Shown in pieces: positions 32,830 through 41,971 of a stretch of 64,000 nucleotides of DNA (position 1 is its first letter; each line of letters begins with the position of its first letter). The DNA comes from Phycisphaerales bacterium (GTDB taxonomy: Bacteria > Planctomycetota > Phycisphaerae > Sedimentisphaerales > Anaerobacaceae). The position numbers and the translations under genes were made by a program. The stretch lies in NCBI GenBank assembly GCA_003170415.1, contig PMZJ01000024.1, positions 1-64,000 of the forward strand, read 5' to 3'. The notes beneath the pieces were generated by a model. That model had not been told where the DNA came from. It saw nothing but the letters and a program-made list of their open reading frames with translations, and did not search any database.

Positions 32830-33558
32830 CTAATTAACCGATATTTGTTCAACCTTGTTTACACCGCCATTAAGGCCTATCGTAACATCTTCAAAAGCCA
32901 TTTCAACTCCGGCCTTTGCCAATGCCTCCTGTGCGATTCGAGTAAGGCCATGACAACAAGGCACTTCCATATGTACTACGCTGAGGGACTTGAGTTTGTT
33001 GGCCCGCAAAATATCAGCGAGCTTTTCGACGTAGAAACGGACATCGTCAAGTTTGGGGCATCCTATTACAATACTGCGGCCCCTGAGAAACCTGCTGTGG
33101 AAATCGCCCATCGTAAAAGGGACGCAGTCCGCGACGAGCAGCAAACGGGCGTCCGCGAAATATGGTGCGTGCGGGGAGACAAGTTTAAGCTGAACAGGCC
33201 ACTGTGTCAGTTGCGACGAAACATCACCTGACTGGGAATCAGATTTTTCGGCGGTGTTTCGCAGTTGCGCGGGCGTCATACCGGGACACATAAATGGTGT
33301 CGGCTGCGGTTGTTTAATTTGGCTGAGATGCTCTTTTGTCGATTCCTCGTCAAAGGATTTTGCTTCCCGCTGCTCAATAGTAATCGCATTTTGCGGACAA
33401 TGGCCGATGCAGGCACCAAGGCCGTCGCAATAGGTCTCGCTGACCAATTTTGCTTTGCCGTTGATTATCTTTATTGCGCCTTCCGCGCAGGCCTTAGCGC
33501 AAAGGCCACAGCCGTTGCATTTTTCTTCATCGATAACAACTATATTTCGCAAGGTCAT
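32830..33558 (-). CDS. 4Fe-4S ferredoxin-domain protein next to Hcp
   Basis: A 242-residue iron-sulfur protein. Two 4Fe-4S motifs lie in the first 65 residues (CNGCGLCAKAC and CDGLGACIGHCP). The C-terminal 140 residues are a distinct domain with extra cysteines (VIGCPKLDD and VPCCHGL). This protein type is often found beside hybrid-cluster protein genes and probably feeds electrons to Hcp. AAAGGAGG precedes the ATG. It lies 10 bases after the hcp stop. Confidence 0.85.
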   Translation of the reverse strand: MTLRNIVVIDEEKCNGCGLCAKACAEGAIKIINGKAKLVSETYCDGLGACIGHCPQNAITIEQREAKSFDEESTKEHLSQIKQPQPTPFMCPGMTPAQLRNTAEKSDSQSGDVSSQLTQWPVQLKLVSPHAPYFADARLLLVADCVPFTMGDFHSRFLRGRSIVIGCPKLDDVRFYVEKLADILRANKLKSLSVVHMEVPCCHGLTRIAQEALAKAGVEMAFEDVTIGLNGGVNKVEQISVN

Positions 33559-33568
33559 AGTGCCTCCT

Positions 33569-35227
33569 TTATTTGGCTGCCAGTATCGCCGTCAAATCCT
33601 CGTCCACAGAGCCAACTGGAGCGATATTGAACTTTTCAACCAGGACATTAAGGGCGGCCGGGCTGACGAACGCGGGCAGCGACGGGCCGAGCTTGATATT
33701 CTTTATGCCCAGATGCAGCAGCGTCAGAAGGATTACAACCGCCTTTTGCTCGTACCAGGACAAGACAAACGACAACGGCAGGTCGTTTACGCCGCACTTG
33801 AAGGCCCCTGCCAGGGCGACGGCAATCTGAATCGCGGAGTAGGCATCGTTGCACTGGCCACAATCGAGCAGACGCGGTATGCCGTCGATATCGCCGAAAT
33901 CGAGTTTATTGAACCGATACTTGCCGCAGGCCAGCGTGAGGATAACGCAATCGTTGGGAACTTTCTGGGCGAATTCGGTAAAGTAGTTTCTTCCCGGTTT
34001 TGCGCCGTCGCATCCGCCGATGAGGAAGAAGTGTCTGATTTTGCCTGCCTTTACCGCGTCGATAACCTTGCCGGCGACGCTCATAATCGTATTGCGGGCG
34101 AAGCCAATGGTTATGGATTTTGCAGGAGCATCCTCGGTAAATCCAGGTGCAGCCAGAGCGGCTTTGATGACGGGGGTAAAATCCCCGTTCGAGATATGAG
34201 TGACGCCTGCCCAGCCGACAACGCCGGAGGTGAAGATTCTGGCTTTGTAACTGTCCTTTGGTTTTTGAATACAATTGGTTGTCATCAGTATTGCGCCGGG
34301 GAATGCGTCGAATTCATTCCGCTGGTCCTGCCAGGCGCCACCATAATTACCAACGAGATGCTTGTATTTTTTCAAACCCGGATAAGCGTTGCAGGGCAGC
34401 ATCTCACCGTGAGTGTAAACGTTGATACGTTTGCCCTGAGTTTGTTTGAGCAGCTCTTCGAGGTCTTTCAAGTCATGGCCTGAGACGACGATGCACTTGC
34501 CTTTGACAGAGGTAATGCGAACCTGTGTCGGCTCCGGATGACCATACGTGCCGGTGTTACCCGCGTCGAGCAACTCCATCGCCTTGAGATTAATTTGGCC
34601 CACTGCAAGAGCGGTTTGAAGAAGCTCGCCAATATCGGTCGGCTTTTGGGTAAGCCGGTCGAGTGTTTTGTGAATAAACGCGTAAACCGCGTCATCTTCT
34701 TTTCCGAGAATCTGGGCATGGTCGGCATACGCGGCAAGCCCTTTTAATCCGTAAACAATCAATTCCTGCAGGCCGGCAACGTCGGGGCCGAGCTTGTTGA
34801 TTTTATCCTGAACGCCGACGAGAGCGCCGGTTTTAACCAGCGCATCTAAATCATCGAGATTAGTCCACCACTGGACTTCGCAGGGCAACTGTTCTGCTTT
34901 TTTGCCCGCACGTTTACAGGCGGCTTCGTAAAGTGATTTAGCCCTTTCTTTTATTGAGGCCGCTTCTTTCAGCAACGCCTGAAAACGGGCGGGGTCAAAA
35001 TCGACGTTTGTCAGCGTGCTAAATAACGCCTTGACGGTGAAAACATTTACGGCTTTATCGACACTGCCCAATTGTCTTGCGCGATTGGCATAGCGAGAAA
35101 GGTCCTTTATCGCGTAAACCAAAAGGTCCTGCAGGGCAGCCGTGGTTGGTTCTTTGCCGCAAACTCCCAAAACGGTGCATCCGGCGCCTTTCGCCGTCTG
35201 TTCACACTGATAACAAAACATACTCAT
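33569..35227 (-). CDS. hcp: Hydroxylamine reductase / hybrid-cluster protein
   Basis: A 552-residue hybrid-cluster protein that reduces hydroxylamine and, by established work in enterobacteria, nitric oxide. The N-terminal cysteine motif is CYQCEQTAKGAGC followed by GVCG, which binds the proximal Fe-S cluster. Hybrid-cluster ligands are visible in VVSGHDLKDLEE, VYTHGEMLPC, LACGKYRFN and LLDCGQCND. Length and motifs are those of full Hcp. AAGGAG lies upstream. It is preceded by cupin and Rrf2 genes and followed by its ferredoxin partner, so nitrosative-stress defence is the likely role. Confidence 0.96.
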   Translation of the reverse strand: MSMFCYQCEQTAKGAGCTVLGVCGKEPTTAALQDLLVYAIKDLSRYANRARQLGSVDKAVNVFTVKALFSTLTNVDFDPARFQALLKEAASIKERAKSLYEAACKRAGKKAEQLPCEVQWWTNLDDLDALVKTGALVGVQDKINKLGPDVAGLQELIVYGLKGLAAYADHAQILGKEDDAVYAFIHKTLDRLTQKPTDIGELLQTALAVGQINLKAMELLDAGNTGTYGHPEPTQVRITSVKGKCIVVSGHDLKDLEELLKQTQGKRINVYTHGEMLPCNAYPGLKKYKHLVGNYGGAWQDQRNEFDAFPGAILMTTNCIQKPKDSYKARIFTSGVVGWAGVTHISNGDFTPVIKAALAAPGFTEDAPAKSITIGFARNTIMSVAGKVIDAVKAGKIRHFFLIGGCDGAKPGRNYFTEFAQKVPNDCVILTLACGKYRFNKLDFGDIDGIPRLLDCGQCNDAYSAIQIAVALAGAFKCGVNDLPLSFVLSWYEQKAVVILLTLLHLGIKNIKLGPSLPAFVSPAALNVLVEKFNIAPVGSVDEDLTAILAAK

Positions 35228-35275
35228 AAAATATCTCCTTAAACCTTGCTCAGTTTTTTGCTGTTTATTACCTCA

Positions 35276-35626
35276 TCATGCCCGAATCATTATGAGAAGC
35301 ATCTTGAATTTTTCCTCGGCGGTAACGGCGTGCGGGATATTCGCGGGCATAATAATTAATTCGCCCGCAGAAACGGCTATCTGTTTGCCTCCGATGGTTA
35401 ATAACACCCTGCCGTCAAGCACCTGCACAACCGCGTCATAAGGCGCTGTATGCTCACTCAGTCCCTGTCCCTCGTCAAAGGCAAACAGGGTGAGCGTTCC
35501 GACGGGCTTATCGATTATGGTTTTACTAACTACCGAGTCATCGGCGTAATCAATAAGCTTCGCCAAAATCGCTGGTTTTGCCAGACAGGTTTCCAGAACA
35601 GTCGAATTGCGTTTCTTCTCGTTCAT
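35276..35626 (-). CDS. Cupin-domain protein
   Basis: A 116-residue single cupin barrel. Motif 1 is around GLSEHTAPYDAVVQVLDG and motif 2 around ELIIMPANIPHAV, giving His ligands for one metal. Such small cupins near Hcp and Rrf2 genes have no fixed function; sensing or metal-dependent detoxification is possible. Its ATG overlaps the stop of the Rrf2 gene (ATGA). Confidence 0.85.
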   Translation of the reverse strand: MNEKKRNSTVLETCLAKPAILAKLIDYADDSVVSKTIIDKPVGTLTLFAFDEGQGLSEHTAPYDAVVQVLDGRVLLTIGGKQIAVSAGELIIMPANIPHAVTAEEKFKMLLIMIRA

Positions 35627-36063
35627 TTTTTGCTCCTGCAGCGTTTGTTTTTTGCCGGCTTTTTGGCCCCGTTTGCATCCGCTAACTGCTTCAAAGTAAG
35701 GCCATCAAGAAACTCATTGATTTTGCCCTGAAGACGAGTTAATTCAGGACTGATAGTGCACCGGCACGAAAGCCGGCAAAGTTTACAATTATTGAGCCGG
35801 ACAGGCCCCTGAATAATTTCGACCAGCCGACGAACGGTTACCTTTGACGGATTTTTGCGAAGCATAAACCCGCCCGACGGCCCCATTTCGCTTTTGACAA
35901 TCCCGGCTTTATGCAGCCGCTGCATAAGCTTGCAGGCAAGCTGATACGGTATTTTCTGCCTATCCGCAATTTCTTTGGTAGAGACCGGCTCACCATTGAA
36001 TCTGCCGGCCAGCTCAACCGCCGCCCTTAACGCGTAATCCGTATTTCGCCTGATAATATCCAT
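35623..36063 (-). CDS. Rrf2-family Fe-S transcriptional regulator (NsrR/IscR-like)
   Basis: A 146-residue regulator with an N-terminal winged helix (TDYALRAAVELAGRF, ADRQKIPYQLACKLMQRLHK, VKSEMGPSGGFMLRKNP). The cysteine cluster NNCKLCRLSCRC at about residue 93 would hold a Fe-S cluster, as in NO- or redox-sensing Rrf2 members. It heads the Hcp operon, and its own promoter carries a 9-bp palindrome (36086-36106) over the -10 box. NO-responsive autoregulated repression is therefore likely. Confidence 0.9.
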   Translation of the reverse strand: MDIIRRNTDYALRAAVELAGRFNGEPVSTKEIADRQKIPYQLACKLMQRLHKAGIVKSEMGPSGGFMLRKNPSKVTVRRLVEIIQGPVRLNNCKLCRLSCRCTISPELTRLQGKINEFLDGLTLKQLADANGAKKPAKNKRCRSKK

Positions 36064-36085
36064 ACTTTCCTTAAGATTAACAACT

Positions 36086-36122
36086 ATAGGACTAATATAG
36101 TCCTATTTAATACCGGCGTCAA
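36086..36122 (-). promoter_or_regulatory. Rrf2 promoter with palindromic operator
   Basis: On the minus strand TTGACG (36122-36117), a 17-bp spacer and TATATT (36099-36094) form a strong promoter. ATAGGACTA and TAGTCCTAT (36086-36106) form a perfect 9-bp inverted repeat with a 3-bp centre that covers the -10 box. This fits a site for the dimeric Rrf2 protein encoded just downstream. Confidence 0.75.
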
Positions 36123-36174
36123 CGCAAAAATGTTCGTTTTTTATAATTTTTTAACTCAATAACCGCGCCGGCCT

Positions 36175-37908
36175 TCAACCTGACACAATAATTTCGCCGG
36201 CAGACGAAATGCGAATCTGCTTTTCGAGACCCTTCGATGAATCGAACCGATATTCGCCTGCGCCTTTCAGGACGACAGTATTGCCAGAAACGGCAATCTC
36301 GATATTTCCCTTTGGGTATTTTTGGCGAATAACATTAGCCAGAAGCAATGCCTTTTCGAGGCCGTCGCCCCTGTGGTAATTCGCGACCTCATCGGGCTGA
36401 GCAAGGCGGTGCCCATCGTATATCGAAACGCCGTCCATTTTTTGCAGCAACGCATAGACGGCGTCGAGCGACATCGATTCCGTCATTACCAGCGATACAG
36501 GACTTCGCTCGACGGCGGCCTTAAGGAAAGGGAGCCAGTCACAGGTTTCCATATCACGATAGGCGTAAAATGCAAGGTCGGCAGTTACGCTTTGGCCGCG
36601 AAGGTTTTGCAGGTAATCGATAATTTTATCCCGTGTCCAGTCAACGCCGATTTCAATAGGCGGGGCGGGCAGATAATTTTTTTCAGGCGACGGCAGTTTC
36701 GGCTCACAATGAACAAAGTCGGCAAGCCCATCGACAAACTTTTTAACATCGGGCATAAACGGCTGAAGAATTTCGGTTATCGCCGCCCTGCCTTCGGCGG
36801 TCCGAACGTCAATTTTATTTTTGGTGATAAAATCACATATAAAATCACAGCGTGCCCTGCCTGGAATCTCGGAGGGGACAAAATCGTCGTCGGCGACCTC
36901 AGCGAGAAGTTTTTCGTGCGTGCTGTCGGCAATGCGATAGTCGCTGCCGTGTTCATAACTGAATAACGTTTCGGCCTTCAAAAATTGCGGGTGGCCGTGG
37001 CAGTCCCTGCAAAGCTGGAAGTATTTCTGATATGACGAATTGCTCCTGAGATAGTTGGCAAAAATAACAAGTGAAAGCTCACTGGACAGATATGAGCCAA
37101 GCTGCTTTACGAAATACCCATAAACATCGGGTTTTATCGTGGCCTCCTTATAGAAACAATGTATGTAGCCGGATGGATGGGCAACGATTGTTACATTTTC
37201 GTTGCGAAGGGCACGCTGGGCTTTACCTGAGATTTCAGTGCCGTTGAACCACATCGCCTTAGTGACAAGACGCCGGTTGTTAGTCAGGACGCCGTCGCGG
37301 ATATCGATGAAATTTTGCGAATGAAGCGGCGTGAGTATCGCGTAAATATCCTGAAGCGGTATGCCACAGACGATAAATGCGGCGGCGGCGTAAAGCGTTG
37401 ACAACGACACGCACTCCCCTGCTTTTTTGGTATAGCCGGGCTTGCGAACAAAGGCCTCCATCGCCTCGACGGTTTCGGTTTTCCAATAGGGAATAACATC
37501 GGTGTCGTATTTATCCAGGCCGAAGTGCTTTCGTATATCCACGTCGAAATAATATTTGTCACCCTCGTAGCCGAAGAGACCATTGCTTTTGGCAACATCT
37601 TCGGGCGAAACGAATCTGGCAAAGCGAGCCAGCTCTTTTGATTTGCTCGTCAGTCCCCATGTTTCCAAATCGAGGTTGAAGTCGTATTCGTCCATTATGA
37701 ACTGACGCAGGCGAAGAAGTTTTTTGAAATTGTCCTTGCCTTCGAGTTTTTTGAAGCAGCTCTCGTCGCGCCATTTCCAGACAAGCGGACTCATTATATT
37801 GGCAAGAATAAGGGCATAAAACAATTCAGGGAACACGAACACTTCCATATCCGAAAGCGTTACGGCTGAACTGTATTTTTCGAGGTCCTCGGGTTTAATC
37901 TTCGTCAT
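36175..37908 (-). CDS. Large protein with transglutaminase-like Cys-His-Asp pattern
   Basis: A 577-residue protein, not a recognised family by eye. At about residues 180-235 it shows GECVSLSTLYAAAAFIVCGIP, LTPLHSQNFIDIRDG and AMWFNG. The order Cys on a helix, GIP, then His and Asp on strands resembles transglutaminase/papain-like folds. A CxxC-like pair (LCRDCHGHP) occurs near 310. No signal peptide or membrane helix is seen. Start 37908 has AAGGA six bases upstream and overlaps the previous stop codon (TAATG), so it is coupled to the DUF2400 gene. Confidence 0.6.
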   Translation of the reverse strand: MTKIKPEDLEKYSSAVTLSDMEVFVFPELFYALILANIMSPLVWKWRDESCFKKLEGKDNFKKLLRLRQFIMDEYDFNLDLETWGLTSKSKELARFARFVSPEDVAKSNGLFGYEGDKYYFDVDIRKHFGLDKYDTDVIPYWKTETVEAMEAFVRKPGYTKKAGECVSLSTLYAAAAFIVCGIPLQDIYAILTPLHSQNFIDIRDGVLTNNRRLVTKAMWFNGTEISGKAQRALRNENVTIVAHPSGYIHCFYKEATIKPDVYGYFVKQLGSYLSSELSLVIFANYLRSNSSYQKYFQLCRDCHGHPQFLKAETLFSYEHGSDYRIADSTHEKLLAEVADDDFVPSEIPGRARCDFICDFITKNKIDVRTAEGRAAITEILQPFMPDVKKFVDGLADFVHCEPKLPSPEKNYLPAPPIEIGVDWTRDKIIDYLQNLRGQSVTADLAFYAYRDMETCDWLPFLKAAVERSPVSLVMTESMSLDAVYALLQKMDGVSIYDGHRLAQPDEVANYHRGDGLEKALLLANVIRQKYPKGNIEIAVSGNTVVLKGAGEYRFDSSKGLEKQIRISSAGEIIVSG

Positions 37909-38804
37909 TACCAGTCCTTCCTGTTCAGGCACCACGGGAGTAATTCGCAGACATTACACTGCTCCCGGCGTTTGCCCGTGCAATCTTCGAGTATGCCGAT
38001 GCGTGAAAGAGCGAAATCATATTTTACGGGGTCGTCCGGCGAAATCAGGGCAAAGTTGCGCGTTATTTCAATGGCGGTTTTCAAAGAAACGTTTTTATGA
38101 CTGTGAAAGCCAAGAATCCCACAAAGTCGGGCGATATGAACATCGACGGGAACAATCAGTTTCGATTTATCAATCGAGCGCCAAAGGCCCGCGTCAACGT
38201 CGTCGCTGCGAACCATCCAGCGGAGAAACAGATTCAGCCGTTTGGCCGCTCCGCCCAGGCCGGGCCCCGCAAGGAGAAAGGCAAGCCCTTTCGACCGATG
38301 CCCCTGATGTGTCATACGATACTTATCCAAAAGCGAATCACAAAAACGCATCAGGGCAAAAATCGTATTCTCGTGGGCAGTATCAAATCCAAGCAGAAAA
38401 TACTTTTCGATACTGCCGTGTTCGACAAGCACACCTTTCAGCAGAGTCAGCAGGTCGGATATGTCATCACCTGTATTGAAACGGTGCTTGAAACCTTCAA
38501 ACGATGCCCTGTCTTTATTCGTGAAATTGAGCACAAATTCATAAGGGCTGCTGCTCATCCTGCCAAGCAGGTTATTCAAATCATTTTGAATCTGCTCGAC
38601 CCTGCCATAAGCGAGGCAGGCAGACAGGAGGCCAACAAGCTCCATATCCGCGGGATTAGTATATCGGTAAATAAATTGCAGCGGGTCGGGCCTTATTAAC
38701 TCTTTCCGGTTGTATTTTTCATACAGCCCTTCGAACAATGCCCTTAGCTTTTCGGGCTTTACTGAGGAAGCGATAGCGGATGAACTGGCAACCGTTGTTT
38801 TCAT
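37908..38804 (-). CDS. DUF2400/TIGR02757 HhH-type Fe-S protein
   Basis: A 298-residue protein of the TIGR02757 family. It is helical, with a helix-hairpin-helix region (KLIVPVDVHIARLCGILGF) and a C-terminal four-cysteine cluster CTGKRREQCNVCELLPWC. That cluster resembles the Fe-S loop of endonuclease III-type glycosylases. A DNA-repair-related role is suggested by this resemblance only. The start at 38804 avoids overlap with korB, which ends at 38824. Confidence 0.8.
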   Translation of the reverse strand: MKTTVASSSAIASSVKPEKLRALFEGLYEKYNRKELIRPDPLQFIYRYTNPADMELVGLLSACLAYGRVEQIQNDLNNLLGRMSSSPYEFVLNFTNKDRASFEGFKHRFNTGDDISDLLTLLKGVLVEHGSIEKYFLLGFDTAHENTIFALMRFCDSLLDKYRMTHQGHRSKGLAFLLAGPGLGGAAKRLNLFLRWMVRSDDVDAGLWRSIDKSKLIVPVDVHIARLCGILGFHSHKNVSLKTAIEITRNFALISPDDPVKYDFALSRIGILEDCTGKRREQCNVCELLPWCLNRKDW

Positions 38805-38823
38805 TAACTCATGACTCCTGCGA

Positions 38824-39693
38824 TTAGCCGGCGACCCGGAAGTTTCCAATAAGCATTCGTAATCTATTCAAATCCGGTTCTCTTTCAAACAACGGTCGAT
38901 TGTCCTGCTGATAAATCCCGACATTATCCTCGAATGGGCTTTTGCTGGGGTTGATATAAAAAATTCCCAGCGGCAGTTTGTCCGTTTCGAGAGCTCTTTT
39001 GAAGGCAGCCGAGCGGTCAAGCGGATTATAAGAATCCTCAAGATAATAAGTATGTTCCTTGAACCACTGCCAGGTGTTTATCTTGTTAAAAGTAACGCAG
39101 GGCTGGAATATATCGACCAGTGCGTAACCTTTGTGCGTAATCGCCTTTTTGAGTATCTCTTTGGTCTTGTCGGGGTCGCCAATAAATGCCCTTGCGACAA
39201 AGCCGGCATCGAGGGCAATCGCAACAGCCAACGGGTTGAACGGCTCAAGCATAACGCCCGCGACCTGGACGGGGGTCTTGAAACCAAGCTGGCTCGTCGG
39301 CGAGGCCTGGCCTTTCGTAAGGCCGTAAACCATATTGTTGTGGACGATATTTGTGATGCCGGGATTTCGCCTGATGGTGTGGATGAAGTGATTGCCGCCC
39401 TCGCCATACATATCGCCGTCGCCGCTTTCAGCGATGACGGTCATCGATGGATTTGCCGCTTTAATTGCGGTGGCGGGCGGGAGTGCGCGACCGTGCAGAC
39501 CGTTGAAAAAATTTGTCCTGAGGTAATGCGGAATCTTTGCCGCCTGCCCTATGCCGGAAACCATAACAAGTTTTTCGGGGGCGATATCAAGCTCAGCAAG
39601 GGCTTTTTTGAGCACATTGAGAATGCCGTAATCGCCGCATCCCGGACACCAGGCGACATCAATCTGGCCCATATCAAAAACATTCGTATCCAT
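38824..39693 (-). CDS. 2-oxoacid:ferredoxin oxidoreductase beta subunit
   Basis: A 289-residue thiamine diphosphate-binding subunit. [10 protein letters not shown] near the N-terminus and the ThDP/Mg motif [16 protein letters not shown] at about residue 90 are diagnostic. It works with the alpha-gamma subunit encoded 7 bases upstream to convert a 2-oxoacid such as 2-oxoglutarate to acyl-CoA while reducing ferredoxin. KorB-type is favoured by the separate beta and fused gamma-alpha order. GAGG lies upstream of the ATG. Confidence 0.93.
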   Translation of the reverse strand: MDTNVFDMGQIDVAWCPGCGDYGILNVLKKALAELDIAPEKLVMVSGIGQAAKIPHYLRTNFFNGLHGRALPPATAIKAANPSMTVIAESGDGDMYGEGGNHFIHTIRRNPGITNIVHNNMVYGLTKGQASPTSQLGFKTPVQVAGVMLEPFNPLAVAIALDAGFVARAFIGDPDKTKEILKKAITHKGYALVDIFQPCVTFNKINTWQWFKEHTYYLEDSYNPLDRSAAFKRALETDKLPLGIFYINPSKSPFEDNVGIYQQDNRPLFEREPDLNRLRMLIGNFRVAG

Positions 39694-39700
39694 AAGAACC

Positions 39701-41428
39701 TCACTTCAGGATTTTTTTCAACGCGACAGTTACTTCCTCGACTGAAAATTGCAGGCCGCTGTATTTCAGGATTCTATCCTTAATATCGAAGCCGGCGTGT
39801 AATTTTATCAACTTGGCAAACTGGGCGGTGGCGTTGCCCTCGACAATGATAACCCGTTCCGCCTTAGACAGATAACCCGCGGTTTGCGGGTGCAACGGAT
39901 AAATCTGGCTGTAATGTAAAAGAGAAGTATCGGATTTATCTAAAAGTTCAATCGCCTCTTTGACGATGGGATAAGTCGAACCCCAGCAGACAACGAGATT
40001 CTTGTATTCGCAATCAGGATAAAGCTGCGGCTCGATAATTTCCGCCTTGGCGGATTCAAGTTTTCGCAGGCGTTTATCGACCATTCTTGTTCTAAGTTTC
40101 AAATCTTCCGTTATATGCCCTTGGGCGTCGTGTTCGTCGCTGTCCACACAGACCAGACCATCACCGAAGCCGGGAATGCCGCGAGGCGATATGCCGTCGG
40201 GGGTCATTTCGTAGCGTTTGTAACCGGCTGCGGTTTTGACAACGTATTTTTCGACTTTGACCTTCGACACATCAAAGGCGGCGGTATTGTAATAAGAATC
40301 AACGAGATACTGGTCGCTGAGAACAAATACCGGCATCTGGAATTTGTCGGCGAGATTAAATGCACGGGCGGTAAGATAAAATGCCTGCTCGAGCGTGCCC
40401 GGCGCAAAAATAATTCTGGGAAACTCGCCATGGCCCGCGTAAAGTGCAAGCTCGATATCGGCCTGTTCGGTGCGAGTAGGCAAACCCGTGGCGGGAGCGG
40501 GCCTTTGAGCAAGATGAATAACCATCGGAGATTCGAGCATACCAGCCAAACTAACACCCTCGACCATCAGGGCAAAGCCCCCTCCCGATGTTGTTACCAT
40601 CGCACGTGCGCCGGAATACCAAGCGCCAATCGCCATATTTATCGCGGATATTTCATCTTCCGCCTGTTCGACTATTATGCCTGAATCATGCCCATGTTTT
40701 GCAAGAAAGTTCAGCACGGACGTCGAGGGCGTCATCGGATACGAGGAAACAAAATTGCATCCCCCTGCCATAGCGCCAAGCCCTATGGCGTCACCGCCAT
40801 TCGGTATAATCTGGTCTTTAACGCCAGCGTCCGGACTGATATTTATTTTGATATCGGCTCTGGCGGCCACGTCCTCAGCAAGCCGAAAACCGGCCTGGGC
40901 GGCTTTAACGTTGTTCGAAACAACATCCGCGGCCTTTGTGGAAAACGACCGCTTTACGTATTCGCAAATGTCGCCGAGCTTCATTCCGAGCAAGCCGGCC
41001 AATGTCCCCGTAGCGACGACGTTGGAGTAAATTTTGTTGCCGAGGTCGTTGGCGATTTTGGTAAACGGCGTCTCGATGAATTTTAATTTCTCCCCGGATA
41101 CCTCATCGCCCAGCAATTCCGCTTCGCCGATGACCACAGTACCTGCGGAGATTCTATCCCGCAGATGCGATATAGCGCCTTTGTTCAATGGCACAAGAAT
41201 ATCTATGCGGTCAACATAAGCGGATACCGGCCTGGAGCTGACGCGAATTTCGGTGGAGTTGTTGCCTCCGCGGACACGGGACATATACTCCTTTGTAGCG
41301 AAGACGTTATAGCCGGCGAGTTTCAGCATCCCGGTCAGAATGCCCTCGACCGTTTGTATGCCCATTCCCGCCTGGCCACACAAAACTATTGAAACACCAT
41401 CAGCCCCGACAGATTTCCCCTTTACCAT
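39701..41428 (-). CDS. 2-oxoacid:ferredoxin oxidoreductase, fused gamma-alpha subunit
   Basis: About 575 residues. The first 190 residues are the gamma domain ([20 protein letters not shown]). The rest is the alpha (pyrimidine) domain ([40 protein letters not shown]). This is the KorA-type fusion. Start 41428 is preferred because the longer GTG frame would overlap the ferritin-like gene. It probably belongs to the PerR-headed operon, coupling ferredoxin reduction to the redox enzymes upstream. Confidence 0.92.
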   Translation of the reverse strand: MVKGKSVGADGVSIVLCGQAGMGIQTVEGILTGMLKLAGYNVFATKEYMSRVRGGNNSTEIRVSSRPVSAYVDRIDILVPLNKGAISHLRDRISAGTVVIGEAELLGDEVSGEKLKFIETPFTKIANDLGNKIYSNVVATGTLAGLLGMKLGDICEYVKRSFSTKAADVVSNNVKAAQAGFRLAEDVAARADIKINISPDAGVKDQIIPNGGDAIGLGAMAGGCNFVSSYPMTPSTSVLNFLAKHGHDSGIIVEQAEDEISAINMAIGAWYSGARAMVTTSGGGFALMVEGVSLAGMLESPMVIHLAQRPAPATGLPTRTEQADIELALYAGHGEFPRIIFAPGTLEQAFYLTARAFNLADKFQMPVFVLSDQYLVDSYYNTAAFDVSKVKVEKYVVKTAAGYKRYEMTPDGISPRGIPGFGDGLVCVDSDEHDAQGHITEDLKLRTRMVDKRLRKLESAKAEIIEPQLYPDCEYKNLVVCWGSTYPIVKEAIELLDKSDTSLLHYSQIYPLHPQTAGYLSKAERVIIVEGNATAQFAKLIKLHAGFDIKDRILKYSGLQFSVEEVTVALKKILK

Positions 41429-41460
41429 ATCCGCATCCGCCCGTCTTCGACTATCGCCAA

Positions 41461-41946
41461 TCAATACTTTTCGAGATGATGAAACTCCGCGTTTTCCAGC
41501 CACGTCTGAGGCCTGGAAACGAACTCTATTATGTTTTCGAGAAGGAAGTAATGCTTGTTTTCCTCTTCCGCCAGCGTGTTAAAAATCGCCTTATGACCGG
41601 GGTTTTCCGATTCCCTGGCCTTCAGCCGGTAAAAAGAGCGACTGTCTTTTTCTATGTCCTGCGCCTTTTTGTAAAGGTCAATCTGGCTGTCGCCGAACTT
41701 GAACTTTTCTTTGCTCTGCCTCATCTTCGCGAAAATCGTCTTGGCATTGGTCAGCAATATGGTATCCGCGACTCCGACGGGAACCCCCTCCTTCATTTTC
41801 GAGACAACCTCAACGTGACCGTGTTCCTCGTCGGCAAGCATCGTAAAGATGCTGACAAGCCCCTTGTGCGGCGCCTGCTGCGCCAACTGGCGATAGTACT
41901 GCTCGGACAACTGCTCTTTTTCTATAGCGAATTCAAATATGTTCAT
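41461..41946 (-). CDS. Ferritin-like diiron protein (rubrerythrin-type, no rubredoxin)
   Basis: A 161-residue four-helix diiron protein. The metal ligands are visible in DEEHGHVE at about residue 40 and EEENKHYFLL near 135, with a first-helix Glu in FEFAIEKEQ. It lacks a rubredoxin tail. Peroxide reduction or iron handling is likely. It lies 25 bases after zwf and 32 before korA in the same direction. Confidence 0.85.
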   Translation of the reverse strand: MNIFEFAIEKEQLSEQYYRQLAQQAPHKGLVSIFTMLADEEHGHVEVVSKMKEGVPVGVADTILLTNAKTIFAKMRQSKEKFKFGDSQIDLYKKAQDIEKDSRSFYRLKARESENPGHKAIFNTLAEEENKHYFLLENIIEFVSRPQTWLENAEFHHLEKY

Positions 41947-41971
41947 CGTTTATTTCTCCAAACAGAATCGT

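Noticed and set aside
33455-34483. 342-codon plus-strand frame opposite hcp
   Set aside because: Hcp cysteine motifs and a ribosome site are on the other strand; this frame is open only because of codon bias.
41429-41503. Longer N-terminus for the KorA-type subunit
   Set aside because: It would start at GTG, overlap the ferritin-like gene and add residues not belonging to the gamma domain.
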